Assembly: GCF_030272615.1 (NCBI RefSeq)
Contig: NC_081410.1
Location: 145,779,349-145,843,348 of the forward strand
From: Cryptomeria japonica
Taxonomy: Eukaryota; Streptophyta; Pinopsida; Cupressales; Cupressaceae
Direction of reading: 5' to 3'
Length of the DNA stretch: 64,000 nucleotides
The notes beneath the pieces were generated by a model. The model did not search any database. It was given only the letters and a program-made list of their open reading frames with translations, and was not told where the DNA came from. The translations under genes were made by a program, and so were the position numbers. This document shows, in pieces, positions 8,207 to 18,799 of this stretch; the first letter of the stretch is position 1, and each line of letters begins with the position of its first letter.

Positions 8207-10756
8207 TCAATGTTTGTGTATGAAGGCCTCAATGTGTAATGGTGCATTATGTGGCTGACTTATGGAGGCATCATCGGCTTTTGTGAATGTAAGGGAGTGT
8301 GGAATGGAAAGGTATCCCACCATGGCTTGAAACTGGTCCATGTTCAGATCAGTAGGAACAACAGTTTCTCTCAAGATTTTGTCAATAATGGCTTTATGTG
8401 CGGGAGATATGCGTAATAGTTCAAGGATTGAAATGAGTGCGGGTGTCTTCCCTAACTGTTCTACAAGGTCATACTCAGGTTTGGTTGATGAAGAGGCGGT
8501 GTTTTTAGCTGGAGCACCTTGCAAAGTAATTTTACCTCGACGGGTTGTAACGTGACATTCAGAGGTAGGTTCAAAAGAAGATCCAACACCTTTTAGGACA
8601 ATCTTGGGTCTCTGAGTAGAATTCTCAGATGCTTTGTCCTTGATGATAATAGTAGAGACGTAATTTTCCATCGAGATATTATTGATAGTTGAATCATAGT
8701 TGTAAGGTGCTCTAGTATAGTTGGCTTGGTCATCTGTGGCTTTAGCTTTTCCCTTGTCATGTTTTGGGAATGGTTCCTTAAACATCTCATGTTCCTGATT
8801 AGACGAATGTCCCTCAATCTCAATGTCACCTCTATCAATGAGATCCTGTATGATGTTCTTCAGTCGATGACAATTTCCTGTCTTATGACCCTTGCTCTTA
8901 TGAAATTCACAATACTCATCATCATTCCACCAATTCGGCTTAACCTTTGGTTCATATGGAGGAAAATCTGGAACTGTGATTACCTTGTTTGCCACAAGCT
9001 TCTTGAAAACTGACTCAAGTGGTTCTCCCAATGGAGTGTACTTCCTTCGTGATCTGGAAGTTGTTTGAGTATTTACTTGATTGTTTGTAGAACTTGATCC
9101 TGAAAAGATGAATTTGGGTCGCACTGTGTTGGCATCAACAACACCATCATTGACTGTATTCTTGTTTTTATTCCAAAATCTTGGCTTGTCTTTTCCTTTA
9201 AAGTCATCTTTGTTTTCCTTAAATATCTTAATGACTCCTTGTTCAATTAGGACCTTTTCTGTTGCGAAGCCTTTTTCGATAACGTCCTTGAAGGTAGACA
9301 AACAAGCTTTCCTTAAGTCATAACCAATCTCTTTGTTAACATTTTGGGTGAACATCTCTACCATTTGTTTTTGTGGAATCTCACAAGAGCATCTGCTGGC
9401 TAGATTTCTCCATCTTTGTAAAAATGATGCAAAAGATTCTCCCTCTTTTTGCTTAGTATTGCACAAAGTAGTGACTGATATGTCTGTCTCTATGTTGTAG
9501 GAGAAATGTTGAATAAATGCTTCTGCTAGGTCACCCCATGACTTAATACCAGGTGGAAGTTGGGAGAACCATTCCATAGCTTGATCACCTAAGCTTTGTG
9601 GGAATAATCTCATCAAATATGTCTCTTCTGCTGCTACCTCAATGCAAGCTGTGAAAAATTGTCTTATGTGTGCCTTAGGATCCCCTTTTCCTCTATACTT
9701 ATCAAATTTAGGCGTCACAAAGTGTGTAGGAAAAGGAGGCATTGGAATGCTCTTGTCAAATGGATAAGGACATATGTCTCTCATTGTGTATGTTGGCTTC
9801 TGTGTATTTATGTCCTCCATTTTCTTTTGTAAGTCCCTGATTTGTTGCTCCAAATTGCTCTTAGGTGGAGATCGACTTCTTGGACCATATCCTATGTTTG
9901 AGGTACCCATTGGAGGAGGTGCATGTTGCATATATGGATGATATTGATCATACACATGTTCATATGGAGGAGGTCTGTAATGATGTTGCATATATGGACC
10001 ACTTGGTATAGATTCATGTTGAGGAACACCATATCTATTTTGTGCATGTATACCATACTCCACAGGCATGTCATGTTCTATTGTATTGCCCCAAAATTTG
10101 ACATGAGGTTTCCTTGTGTCCAAATTTTGAGCATGCCTTGGAATATCCCATTGCTTTGGTGGTTGATCCTTAGCATTGATATGTGATTGAGCATATTTTT
10201 CTCCATAAGACTTCCATAATGGTCTGCGAAGGTGAGTATCATATGTTTGACCATGTGTATGTGGGACCTCTGGTTTTTGAAGCAAAGCTGATGGTGATTC
10301 AGGTACCATGTGTGGTCCTCTATTTCCTCCACTATTAGGTCTCCTTTGATCCATATTGGAGTGAGGTTGTTGCAAAGGTCTATGTTCCATTATTTGAGAC
10401 ATGTCAAAATCATGAGGTATCTTGGCTCCACTTTGTGCCATCATGTGTAAGAAGTATTGTCTATCTCTCCTCATTATTTCCTCAACCAATCGATTGAAAT
10501 GGGGATTCATAATGGATTCTTCCACATCTGCTGAATGTACTGAAAAGTTGTCCACATTGTCATTTTGTGTAGCATTGTTGTTTATAGTGTCCATGTTCTC
10601 AACATTTGGATTATTTCTATAGGCATCCATGTCAGGTAATGTAGTATGATCAGAATTGAAAAAGATCTCATTGTCATAATCATAAGAACTCATGTTTGCG
10701 GACGCTTGAGCCTCTTTAGTTTCTCTCCTAGATTTTTGAAGATGGGTTTCAACCAT
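8207..10756 (-). CDS. gag: Gag polyprotein of element A, open frame of 849 aa
   Basis: The frame opens at ATG 10756 (MVETHLQKSRRETKEAQ) and runs unbroken to a TGA at 8207-8209, where B has an Arg codon, immediately before the protease active site. Visible parts are an N-terminal acidic/Asn-rich and Pro/His-rich region (to about residue 340), and a retrotransposon Gag core with KYRGKGDPKAHIRQF, LMRLFPQSLGDQAMEWF, GESFASFLQRWRNLASRC. A zinc knuckle of the form C-x2-H-x4-H-x4-C (CEFHKSKGHKTGNC) follows. Gag would form the particle and bind element RNA in the cytoplasm. It is the only long uninterrupted retroelement frame in the window; the same region in B has three stops. I see no evidence on expression. 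Confidence 0.9.
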   Translation of the reverse strand: MVETHLQKSRRETKEAQASANMSSYDYDNEIFFNSDHTTLPDMDAYRNNPNVENMDTINNNATQNDNVDNFSVHSADVEESIMNPHFNRLVEEIMRRDRQYFLHMMAQSGAKIPHDFDMSQIMEHRPLQQPHSNMDQRRPNSGGNRGPHMVPESPSALLQKPEVPHTHGQTYDTHLRRPLWKSYGEKYAQSHINAKDQPPKQWDIPRHAQNLDTRKPHVKFWGNTIEHDMPVEYGIHAQNRYGVPQHESIPSGPYMQHHYRPPPYEHVYDQYHPYMQHAPPPMGTSNIGYGPRSRSPPKSNLEQQIRDLQKKMEDINTQKPTYTMRDICPYPFDKSIPMPPFPTHFVTPKFDKYRGKGDPKAHIRQFFTACIEVAAEETYLMRLFPQSLGDQAMEWFSQLPPGIKSWGDLAEAFIQHFSYNIETDISVTTLCNTKQKEGESFASFLQRWRNLASRCSCEIPQKQMVEMFTQNVNKEIGYDLRKACLSTFKDVIEKGFATEKVLIEQGVIKIFKENKDDFKGKDKPRFWNKNKNTVNDGVVDANTVRPKFIFSGSSSTNNQVNTQTTSRSRRKYTPLGEPLESVFKKLVANKVITVPDFPPYEPKVKPNWWNDDEYCEFHKSKGHKTGNCHRLKNIIQDLIDRGDIEIEGHSSNQEHEMFKEPFPKHDKGKAKATDDQANYTRAPYNYDSTINNISMENYVSTIIIKDKASENSTQRPKIVLKGVGSSFEPTSECHVTTRRGKITLQGAPAKNTASSSTKPEYDLVEQLGKTPALISILELLRISPAHKAIIDKILRETVVPTDLNMDQFQAMVGYLSIPHSLTFTKADDASISQPHNAPLHIEAFIHKH

Positions 10757-13282
10757 GAACTAGGTATTGACCAAGATGTGTGAGACTAGATGAAAAATGG
10801 AAAGAGTATGGAAGACCAAGAGTTGGATGAAATGTAAATGAGTCTGAAGTGTACTTGTAATGTCCAAAGTGTAAGACCAAGTATGTATGTAGTAGAGTAG
10901 GTGTGACTTCCAAAGAGAGGATAGTTTCTCTTGATGAGGTAAGTTGACCTTGACTCTAAGTAAAACCAAATGAGACCCAAAGGTAAGCAACCTTGATGAG
11001 GGACCACTTAGCAAAGTGTTGTTGTATGTAGTGTGTTGACAAAGTATGATGAGGACAAGCAAGTGACCTTTTGACTCAAGTTTAGACAAATGTAAATTTA
11101 ATGCAAGATGTAAAGCAATGATGGACTTTGTGAGACCCAAAGACAAGTTGAATGCTAGATGAAAACCTAAAGAAACAACCTAGGAAGCTCAAGAATTCTG
11201 AAACTGATTGTTCTTGTTTGCTTGATTGTAAAATTTTTCCAATTTGTGAAGTTGTGACCAAATCTGAATGTTTGACTGTTTTTCGTGACAAGAGGACACA
11301 ATGTTGATGAGGACTCAATGTTTGCAAGTGTTTAGACTCTCCAAGAAAAGTGTGTTGTTTGATGTAAAAATGTTTTGCATACAGTTGAAAACACAAAAGA
11401 CACAATGTTTTGTTGTTTGGTTTTGAATGTTTTGAATGTTTAAAATAAGTCAAGCACAATTCTTATGGCTGGCCAAGACAATAGTTGTTGATCCCACATG
11501 AGGTTTTACCCCCGAGGCTACGCTATTCAGAGCGGATACTTAGATGCTTGACCTCACTGGCTCCACCCTCGGCACTCACTTCTCGGGTCAGCCAAGCATC
11601 AGTCCCCATGAAAACTCCCCGTGGCAAACTTTGTATCTCTACTAAGAACCGTATGTGTGTGGGCCGCTACCAGAGGTCCGACCTCCTGCCCCAACAACTA
11701 GAAGGATTTGGGCTTCTAAAACAAAAAGGTGCTAGTAAGGGCATCCGCTCGTGTGGCGATACATGCGGCACTTTCAGCTCTGTAAATACAAAAGGCTCCC
11801 AGCCGGTAGGGGTTACGCCCTACAACTGATCAAATAAATTTGATCAAACGGGTTTATGGGGAGACATAGTGTCGGTATGAACTAATCAGCACACGTTATT
11901 CATAGTTTTCACCATGAATACATTTGATTATAGTGGTTTGGATGAGGTGGGTTTTCCTCGCTACCACTTGGGTCGTTCTCTTCTCACTAGTAGTCCTAAT
12001 GACCACACGGGAAGACAGGCCCTCTAAAGATTAAACAAAAAGAGCCTATTGCTCAAGACACAAAAGACAATGATTCAATTTTAGTGCACCAATTGAAGTG
12101 TTTGCTAGTCTATGAAAACAAGGCACATAATAAAAATCCAAAAACCCTTGCCAAGGATCTGCAACAAAGATTTATTAGTAGTTTGGATTGTTTGAAATAA
12201 TCACCCCTTCCTGCAAGCACACAAGTTAGGTAAATTTTAGATCCAAAAGACTTTGTGAAATAGGGGCCTTCAATAATGCGTTTTGTTGACCAATTCAAAG
12301 ATCTGATTCATCATAAAAAAAGACCACCTGTAAAATTTCAAAAGATTTCCAGAAATGTAAGAAAATCCAAAAAAATTGCTAATTTGCTCCAAAAATTAAT
12401 TTTTTATGAAAAATCATAAAAAATTCATATAAAATGCAAAATCGATCCAAAAAATCTGAAATGTTTACTAGAGAGTCTTGACGGTCTTCCAAACTTGCAC
12501 AAAAAATTTTCTGCAACAAATCCAAGCAGTTTGTGAGATATGAGTAAAATAATGCAAAACCCTAATTTTCAAAGATCTGATTTTTGAGGAATGATTTTGC
12601 ATCAAATTTAAAATCACAAAGAACAGATCCTGTGTATAATTTTGAGAGATTTCCAAAAATGTAAGAAAATTCAAAAAATTCGCTAATTTTCTCTCAAAAT
12701 TAATTTTTTATGAAAAATCATAAAAAATTCATACAAAATGCAAAATAGATCCAAAAAATCTAAAATTTTTACTAAATCTTTCTGATACTTTTCCTGACCT
12801 ACAAAAAAAATTGGATGTCAAAATTCGAATTGGTTTGTGAAATCTGATCAAAATAAGGAAAAACCCTAATTTTTAAAGATCTGATTTTTAGGGAAATATT
12901 TTGCATCAAAATTAAAATCACAAAGAATAGATCCTATGTATAATTATGAGAGATTTCCAAAAATGTAAGAAAATCCAAAAAATTCTCTCATTTTCTCTCA
13001 AAATTAATTTTTTATGAAAAATCATAAAAAATTCATAGAAAATGAAAATGTGCTCCAAAAATTCTGAATTTTGGCTTGAGATCTCCTGATACTTTCTTCA
13101 ACCTGCAAAAAAAATTTGGTACAAAATTTCGTAGCCGTTTGTGAGATATGATCGAATCTCTCCAAGATCTTGATTTTGTGTCCAAAACCCTAGCTGCACA
13201 AGGTTATTCTCCAAATTGTTTTACAAAATAGCAATATAGGGTTAGAAAAATCTGCAAAAAACACAGATCTAAAAAAAATCAT
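10757..13282 (-). other. Element A 5' leader
   Basis: This 2.5-kb untranslated leader lies between PBS and Gag. Positions 11469-12060 are almost colinear with B 49090-49690, without indels and with few substitutions, whereas flanking leader sequence differs by indels and whole arrays. That block is a candidate for packaging or translation signals. The PBS-proximal part is a 304-bp tandem repeat, annotated separately. Confidence 0.7.
12301..13200 (-). repeat. Tandem repeat, three units of 304 bp, in element A leader
   Basis: The landmark GATTTCC..AAATGTAAG begins at 12344, 12648 and 12952, giving an exact 304-bp period twice. Each unit includes TTAATTTTTTATGAAAAATC and an AAAATCACAAAGAA-type segment. 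Units differ by scattered substitutions, so the array is not recent. It is absent from element B, which has CACAGACGCG arrays in the equivalent place. Confidence 0.88.
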
Positions 13283-13300
13283 GTCCCACCGGGCGTGCCA
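13283..13300 (-). other. Element A primer-binding site
   Basis: On the element strand TGGCACGCCCGGTGGGAC starts three bases (TTT) inside the 5' LTR, the normal place for tRNA priming of minus-strand cDNA. It is identical in element B. The matching tRNA is not certain from memory; an arginine tRNA would fit the habit of Tat/Ogre elements. Confidence 0.85.
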
Positions 13301-13303
13301 AAA

Positions 13304-14120
13304 TGTATATGGTGAAAATGGATAACAATAATAACAATATTGAAAGGCTAAATGAATTCAACCACCAAACCCTAGCCTAACAATCAACAAAAATCCACCA
13401 TAACATATGAAGATTACCTAAGACAATGCAAATCAAATGAAAGCACAAAGATTGTACCATTACATGTCCAATAGGGTTTTGATCTCTATTCTTCCTATCT
13501 CCATTGATCTTGCTTGATATATTTGCTCTCAGATTTTATATGCACAAGAGCTCAACAAAGAACAGAATGTGGTTGCAAGTAGGATCGTAGTATAGTCAAG
13601 TCCTTAAGATCAGTGATTAGGGTTTATAGAATGATTAGGATGAATTATTAGAATGCATAGAACGATTAGGGTTTGATAATAAAGGAAGCATCTCCTTAAA
13701 TAGAAGACACAATATGAAATGGAGGGATAAGATTGAGAGGTGTAAAAGGAGGTCGGCTATGATTAGAGGGTAGGTAAAAGAAATAATAAAATAATGAAAG
13801 GGGTAGGTAGTGTATGAATTAAGAGATGAATGACATGTGTCATGGGTAGAAAAGGTTAATGAATTAATTAAATAAATAAAGATTTATTTAATTAATAGAA
13901 GAAGTGGGATCAATTAAATAAATAAGATATTTATTTAATTTAGGAAAAGGATAATTTAAATAAATAAATGTATTTATTTAAATGAGAAATAAGGCTAGAA
14001 GAGGATAAATGAATTAATTAAATAAATAAAGATTTATTTAATTAATAGAAGAATTAAACTTAGATAATTAAATAAATAAAATATTTATTTAATTAGACAT
14101 GACAATTTTAGGTGTCTCCA
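13304..14120 (-). repeat. Element A 5' LTR
   Basis: Same length as the left copy with about 10 substitutions. It ends TCTCCA instead of TCTACA. It holds the element's promoter and the same series of AT palindromes. Confidence 0.96.
13696..13702 (-). promoter_or_regulatory. TATA-like box in element A 5' LTR
   Basis: On the minus strand this reads TATTTAA followed by GG. The equivalent site in element B is TATATAA, a better match. The A site may be weaker. Confidence 0.5.
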
Positions 14121-14746
14121 CTAACAACTAGTGCAAATTTCTCGCCATAGTCTTCACTTTCTTCCTATGCATAACCTTTGCATACCAGTCTGGCTTTGTT
14201 TCTGACTACTACTCCATCTTCATTCAGTTTATTTCTGAATACCCATTTAGTACCTATTACATTTTTGTTCACCGGTCTGGGTGCTAGGGTCCATGTATTG
14301 TTCTTCTCAGTCTGGTCAAGCTCTTCTTCCATAGCCTTGATCCATTGATCTTCTCCAAGAGCTTCCTTTTCTATCCTAGGCTCGATAGTGGAGATCATAC
14401 AAGAATTCACTCTTATTCTTCTTCTGGTTAACACACCAGCATATTTATCTCCAATAATTTGACCAGGATTATGATTGAGTCTAACATACCTTGGAATAAC
14501 ATGATCATGATCTTCAGGTTCTTCTTCCTCACTATCTTCATCTTCTGTAGAATCTACCTGTTTTGGTTGAACTGGTGCTGCAGTATTCATTTCACCAACT
14601 TTTGGCTTCACTGGTTCTGGTTCCAAAATTAGAATGTAAGGTTCATCTTCCTTCTTCTCCTCATTAGTTTCTTCTGAATCTTCAAGACACTCATCCACTC
14701 GAATATTAGCACTTCCAGTGATTTTTTTTGTCAGTTGTTGTAACAT
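14121..14746 (-). pseudogene. Copia pol: inter-domain linker and N-terminal RT
   Basis: It follows the CTAAC duplication. Minus-strand motifs are EDQWIKAMEEELDQ, NNTWTL, KNVIGTKWVFRNK and ARLVCKGYA, the start of copia RT, preceded by an acidic linker (TEDEDSEEEEPED). A stop follows at CKGYA, and RT resumes at 2851 beyond the gypsy insertion. The frame differs from the integrase part (14731 and beyond), showing a frameshift around 14740. Confidence 0.9.
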
Positions 14747-15603
14747 TTGTAAGCTTTTCTCTTGGTGGAGTAACCAAGAAATATACCTTCATTAGTATTA
14801 GCATCAAACTTACCAACATAGTCACCTCTCTTGATAAAACATCTACTGCCAAAAATCTTTAAATAACTGACATTAGGTGATCTAACATACCAGTATTCAT
14901 AGGGAGTTTTATCCTTACCTCTTTTAACCAATATCTAGCTCATTGTGTAGACAGTTGTGCTAATAACTTCTCTCCAGAAAGTTTTAGCAACACCTCCTTG
15001 TATTAGCATAGTCCTAGAAACTTCAACAACTGACCGATTGTTCCTCTCTGCAATAACATTTTGTTGTGGTGTCTTAGGTGCAGAAAGTTGCCTCTTAATT
15101 CCATTGTCTTCATAGTATCTAGTGAATTCCTCTGAAGTAAATTCACCACCTTGATCAATTCTTAAGCACTTTATCTTCTTTCCACTTTCCTTTTCAGCTA
15201 AGGCTCTGAATGCCTTAAACTTGATGAAGGCTTTTGTTTTGTCCTTCAAGAATGTGACCCACATCATTCTTAAGAAATCATCAGTGAAGATCATAAAATA
15301 TCGATCACCTTGAATACTCCTAGTCCTTATTGGTCCACAGAGGTTTGTATGAACCAAATCTAGAAAATGTTATGCTTAGAAAAATTTGCTCTTAAAAGTT
15401 AAGGATGTCATCTTCCCTAATTGACATTCCTTACATAGAGCATTCACCATTTTATCCAACTGAGGTAAACCTCTTGCCGATTTGGACTCATTGACTTTGA
15501 AAATGTTATCAAAATTTACATGACAAAATCTTTGATGCCAAAGACAACTATCTTCTACTTTAGCAATTAAACAACTGTTGACTTTAGAATTTAGGTGAAA
15601 CAA
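14731..15603 (-). pseudogene. Copia integrase
   Basis: Minus-strand motifs appear in order. The zinc-binding part is LWHQRFCHVNF...CKECQLGK. The catalytic core has FTDDF, IDQGGEFTSEEF and the Glu of TPQQNVIAERNN. The C-terminal part has FGSRCFIK and EGIFLGYS. Stops near 15360 and 14932 interrupt one continuous frame. The element would have used this enzyme to insert its cDNA. Confidence 0.92.
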
Positions 15604-15615
15604 GTTACCTTTTGT

Positions 15616-15936
15616 CTACTTGTCAGTTGCAATCAGTTCACCTTTTCTCCCATAGATTTTGCACATTCTATTTTTGAATTCCAGTGGATAACCTCTGTCA
15701 TTAAGTTGAGCAACATTCAAAAGATTGTGTTTCAATCCTTCAACCCAGTAGACATCATATGCACTGCTCTTTCCATTAAGAGAGATGGTTCCCTTTCCTT
15801 TTACTATGCAAGGTGAATCATTTTCAAATCTCAAAAAACCTCCATCAAATTCCTTCAAAGTAAGAAACTTACTTCGGTTACCAGTCATGTGGTGTGAAAA
15901 ACCATTGTCTATAATCCAATCATCAAAACTATCCAT
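15616..15936 (-). pseudogene. Copia aspartic protease
   Basis: The active-site segment reads WIIDNGFSHHMTG; the copia family norm is D-S/T-G-C, so the Ser-to-Asn and Cys-to-Phe changes suggest loss of activity. Downstream VEGLKHNLLNVAQL is the typical end of the protease. It lies in the same frame as Gag and integrase. Confidence 0.9.
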
Positions 15937-15939
15937 GCG

Positions 15940-16959
15940 AAAGACTAATGCCTTCTGATCTGATGTCTCCTCTTAAATGGAAACAAAGACAATGTCCTCT
16001 TTTGCATCTTCCTCAGATTCCTCATCTGTAATTCCTCCATCAACTGCAATGAGGCAATCTCTTTTACCTTTGCCTTTGTACTTCTTATACTTCTCACATT
16101 TCTGCTCATTGTCTCCATCTGGACAGTTTGCTGCAATATGTCCAATCCAGTTACATGCAAAACACTTTAAAGATAATTTACCTCTATACTTATCAATACC
16201 TTTGGGTAACCGCTTGGCCAACAATGCTTCAAGCTCAATCATACTGTCTTCATCATCAACTTCTCTGCTAGATTTGGACTCATGACTATGACTGGCTTCT
16301 TTGCTTTTCCTTACCAGTGGGTTAGAAACTGAAGCTCTGAATGCAGATTCTGATTTCTAAACACATCCATCATAACCATTTAATTCAAATGCAGTTATTT
16401 TACCAATGATGGAGTCAAGAGTAACCTTTGTTTTATCAATAGACTTGAGTTCCTAAATGGCTACAACTCAGATAGCATAGACTGATAGAAGGGTTCTCAA
16501 TACCTTGATAACCACTGTGGTATCCTCCACTATACAACCGGCACTTTTGATCTCACTGACTATCTCCTTGATCCTTTGACCATATTGTTGAACATTTTCA
16601 CCTTTAGCCATCTGCATGTCATCAAATTTACCTCTCAGACTCTCTTCTTTGGCAATCTTAACATGCTCATCACCGCTATAGATATCCTCAAGTTTATTCC
16701 ACACTTCATAAGCAGTCTCCAATCAATTGACATCAAACTACTCTGAATCAGACAAGGAACTAATAATGGCCTCCAATGCTTCATTATTCTCTTGTTGCTC
16801 CTTCTTTTGATCATCTGACAAAATCCCGCTAGGAAAGCTATATTTAGTAACAATATGTTCTCAATATTGACTTCCTAAGCTCTTGATATAGATCTTCATC
16901 CTATCACTCCAAATTCTATAGTTTTCCCTATTGAATTTCAGACCTTCTTTCTTCATCAT
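15940..16959 (-). pseudogene. gag: Copia Gag
   Basis: It likely starts at ATG 16959 (MMKKEGLKFNRENYRIW), the typical copia Gag opening with a Tyr-Trp motif. METAYEVWNKLEDIYSG and GENVQQYGQRIKEIVSEI follow, then a canonical CCHC knuckle CFACNWIGHIAANC near 16150. Several stops interrupt, for example before EHIVTKYSFP and after VYAI at 16468. Confidence 0.88.
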
Positions 16960-17015
16960 GTTCTTCTAGATCTTTACCCTAAGTTGTTAGGCTTAAACAT
17001 AAGAGGACCTGAAAT

Positions 17016-17027
17016 GCTCTGATACTA
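17016..17027 (-). other. Copia primer-binding site (initiator Met tRNA)
   Basis: On the minus strand TAGTATCAGAGC matches 11 of 12 bases of the standard TGGTATCAGAGC site, two or three bases inside the LTR. Confidence 0.85.
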
Positions 17028-17029
17028 AT

Positions 17030-18434
17030 TGATGATATGATGAATAAATAATGATCCGGTCAACTACTGAGAGGGGGGTGAATTAGTAGATAGAAAACAG
17101 ACAAGACCTTCACCAAACTCAAACCCAACTCATAAATTAATCACTGAACTAACCAGTTTAAACATTGAACTATAAACTGCAACTGCATTGCCAAGTTTAC
17201 CGGTTGACTGGAATACCAATATAATAGTGTAATGGATCTGAAACTCATATACTATTTAACCTAAACATCAAACCACTTTACTAACATTAGTAATAGCATA
17301 TTTGAAATCACTTATGATCATCTACACACATCTAAGTGGCTTTACCAGTTAAACAAATTAACCATATTAAAACATAACCACAAAATCATTCACCAGTTGA
17401 CATAATGATTTTTGACGTGGAAACCCAAATGGAAAAACCACGGTGGGGATGAATACCAACAAGTATTCTGAACTCTTATGAAGTTCGCCCTGTTAGGAGC
17501 CAAGCCTTGTTAGAAGCTTTACAAAAATGTCATGTTAGTAATAGATCCAGTTAAGGACCACCCAATCAAGGGATTGACTACATTACCCTGTTGAAGGCAA
17601 TACCCTACTAGGAGTAACCTTGATAAAGGATTTCAAATCCAAGCTAATGGATCACCTGGTTAGAGGATTTAGAAAACACCAAGCCTGTTAAAGCTTACCC
17701 AGTTAAGGGATTTAACTATTGTAATTGTTAAAGAACAACTGGGTCTTTGTTGATCTGATAATAGCACTACTTTGCTTGATCATATCCTTTTCATGCTCCT
17801 ATCTGCCTTCACACATTCTGCAAATACTCATTTTGGTTCGATAATCAATCACACTAACACACTTAACCAAAATTGCCAACACTATTACAAAACAACTCAT
17901 CGACCTTATAAGCAAAACAATACGTTGGTAACACAACACAAAACCTAAGATCTCATAGAGATTACAAATTTTTTTGTTCAAACATGACCATTAGATTACA
18001 TAGTAATCATCTGCACATTGTCCTAGACAACCTCGACTGCTCTTGGATCATCACACATTGGATCTTGTAACTCATCATGCGGTTTCCACTTCATGCAATT
18101 TACTCGCTCATTCCCAAGATAAAACAGTTATCTCTACATGCCAAAACCACTTTGAAACTCATCACGTGCATCATGCATACATGGCATAATCATCTCCAAT
18201 CACCATTTGATCATAGATCAACACAACTGATTCACCAAGCTCCATCGGTTAGGGTTCGACATATCAACAAGTTAGGGTTACCGGTTGATCTCTCTACTCA
18301 GTTTCCTTCACTGCATCACTACCGGTTGCATTACTGCATCGCTACCAGTTGCAATACAAATCCATTACCGATTACAACTAACATCAATGACAACACTTAT
18401 AATTCATTAATTCAATCTTCATGCAATGCCAACA
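17030..18434 (-). repeat. Copia 5' LTR
   Basis: About 1,405 bp, starting TGATGATATG beside the PBS and ending CCAACA on the plus strand. It is homologous to 1-1203 over its right 1.2 kb. It contains recurrent ACCGGTT/ACCAGTT short motifs. Confidence 0.9.
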
Positions 18435-18491
18435 GTGATGAAAAAGTTAAAATATACCCCTACTCTCTAGTTGATAGACTATGTTAAAGTG

Positions 18492-18750
18492 GAAGCTTGG
18501 AACAGAGCATGGACATCCATCAATTCATAAAGAATTTTGTTAGAAGTTTTAGTTGTAACAATCCTAGTAGACATGTATGCAAAATGTGGAAGCATAAACC
18601 AAGCATGTGAACTATTTGGCAATGCTTTAGTTACTTTCAAGCAAATGCAATTGGCTTGTACAAAGCCAAACACACCAATCTTTACTAGCATACATTCAAC
18701 ATGTGCCAAGATGGGAGCCTTGGAACAAGGCCTTAGAAACTTTCGAGCAA
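18492..18750 (+). pseudogene. PPR (pentatricopeptide repeat) gene fragment
   Basis: Plus-strand translation with one frame change gives LEQSMDIHQFIKN, then VDMYAKCGSINQACELF, then FKQMQLACTKPN, then FTSIHSTCAKMGALEQG. These are the repeated signatures of plant PLS-class PPR proteins, which bind organelle RNA. Only about two repeats remain, with a frameshift near 18537, an internal deletion after CELFG, and no start or DYW end. The fragment begins 58 bp from the copia LTR, so copia may have landed in an already broken copy. It is not functional. Confidence 0.8.
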
Positions 18751-18799
18751 ATGACAAGTGTAAAATGTATTTGTTGGAAAGGCTTTGAAACTTTCAAAC

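Larger units (their letters stand above)
2852..14120 (-). mobile_element. Gypsy element A: Tat-like, pol-deleted, non-autonomous
   Basis: This 11,269-bp element has 817-bp LTRs (2852-3668 and 13304-14120) starting TGTATATGG and ending TCTACA or TCTCCA, flanked by CTAAC. The LTRs differ at about 10 positions (1.2 percent) with no indels. On the element strand the order is LTR, PBS, 2.5-kb leader, Gag, protease remnant, a unique linker, integrase C-terminus, untranslated tail with an antisense PMD gene remnant, polypurine tract, LTR. RT, both RNases H and the integrase core are absent. It is the same family as element B. Movement must have depended on enzymes supplied by a related full-length copy. 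Confidence 0.95.
1..18434 (-). mobile_element. Ty1/copia LTR retrotransposon, decayed, split by gypsy element A
   Basis: Read on the minus strand the order is LTR (17030-18434), PBS, Gag, protease, integrase, RT, RNase H, polypurine tract, LTR (1-1203). Integrase before RT is the copia order. The RT domain is split by an 11.3-kb gypsy insertion at 2852-14120, and the two copia halves rejoin exactly when that element and one CTAAC copy are removed. The left LTR is cut by the window edge; by comparison with the right LTR about 200 bp are missing. In the first 150 bp that align I count about 16 mismatches between the two LTRs, so this element is clearly older than its guest. Coding parts have several in-frame stops and at least one frameshift, so it cannot be autonomous. 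LTR length and pol style recall the SIRE/Maximus group, but I do not assign the lineage firmly. Confidence 0.93.

Noticed and set aside
8072-10332. Numerous 60-95-codon frames opposite or out of frame with Gag
   Set aside because: They follow Gag codon structure in other frames, have no independent motifs, and are equally mirrored in B.
11485-11829. 114-codon plus-strand frame in the A leader, also open at full length in B (49110-49454)
   Set aside because: The two copies differ at about nine bases and nearly all of these change an amino acid, so there is no sign of protein selection. The DNA block itself is what is conserved.
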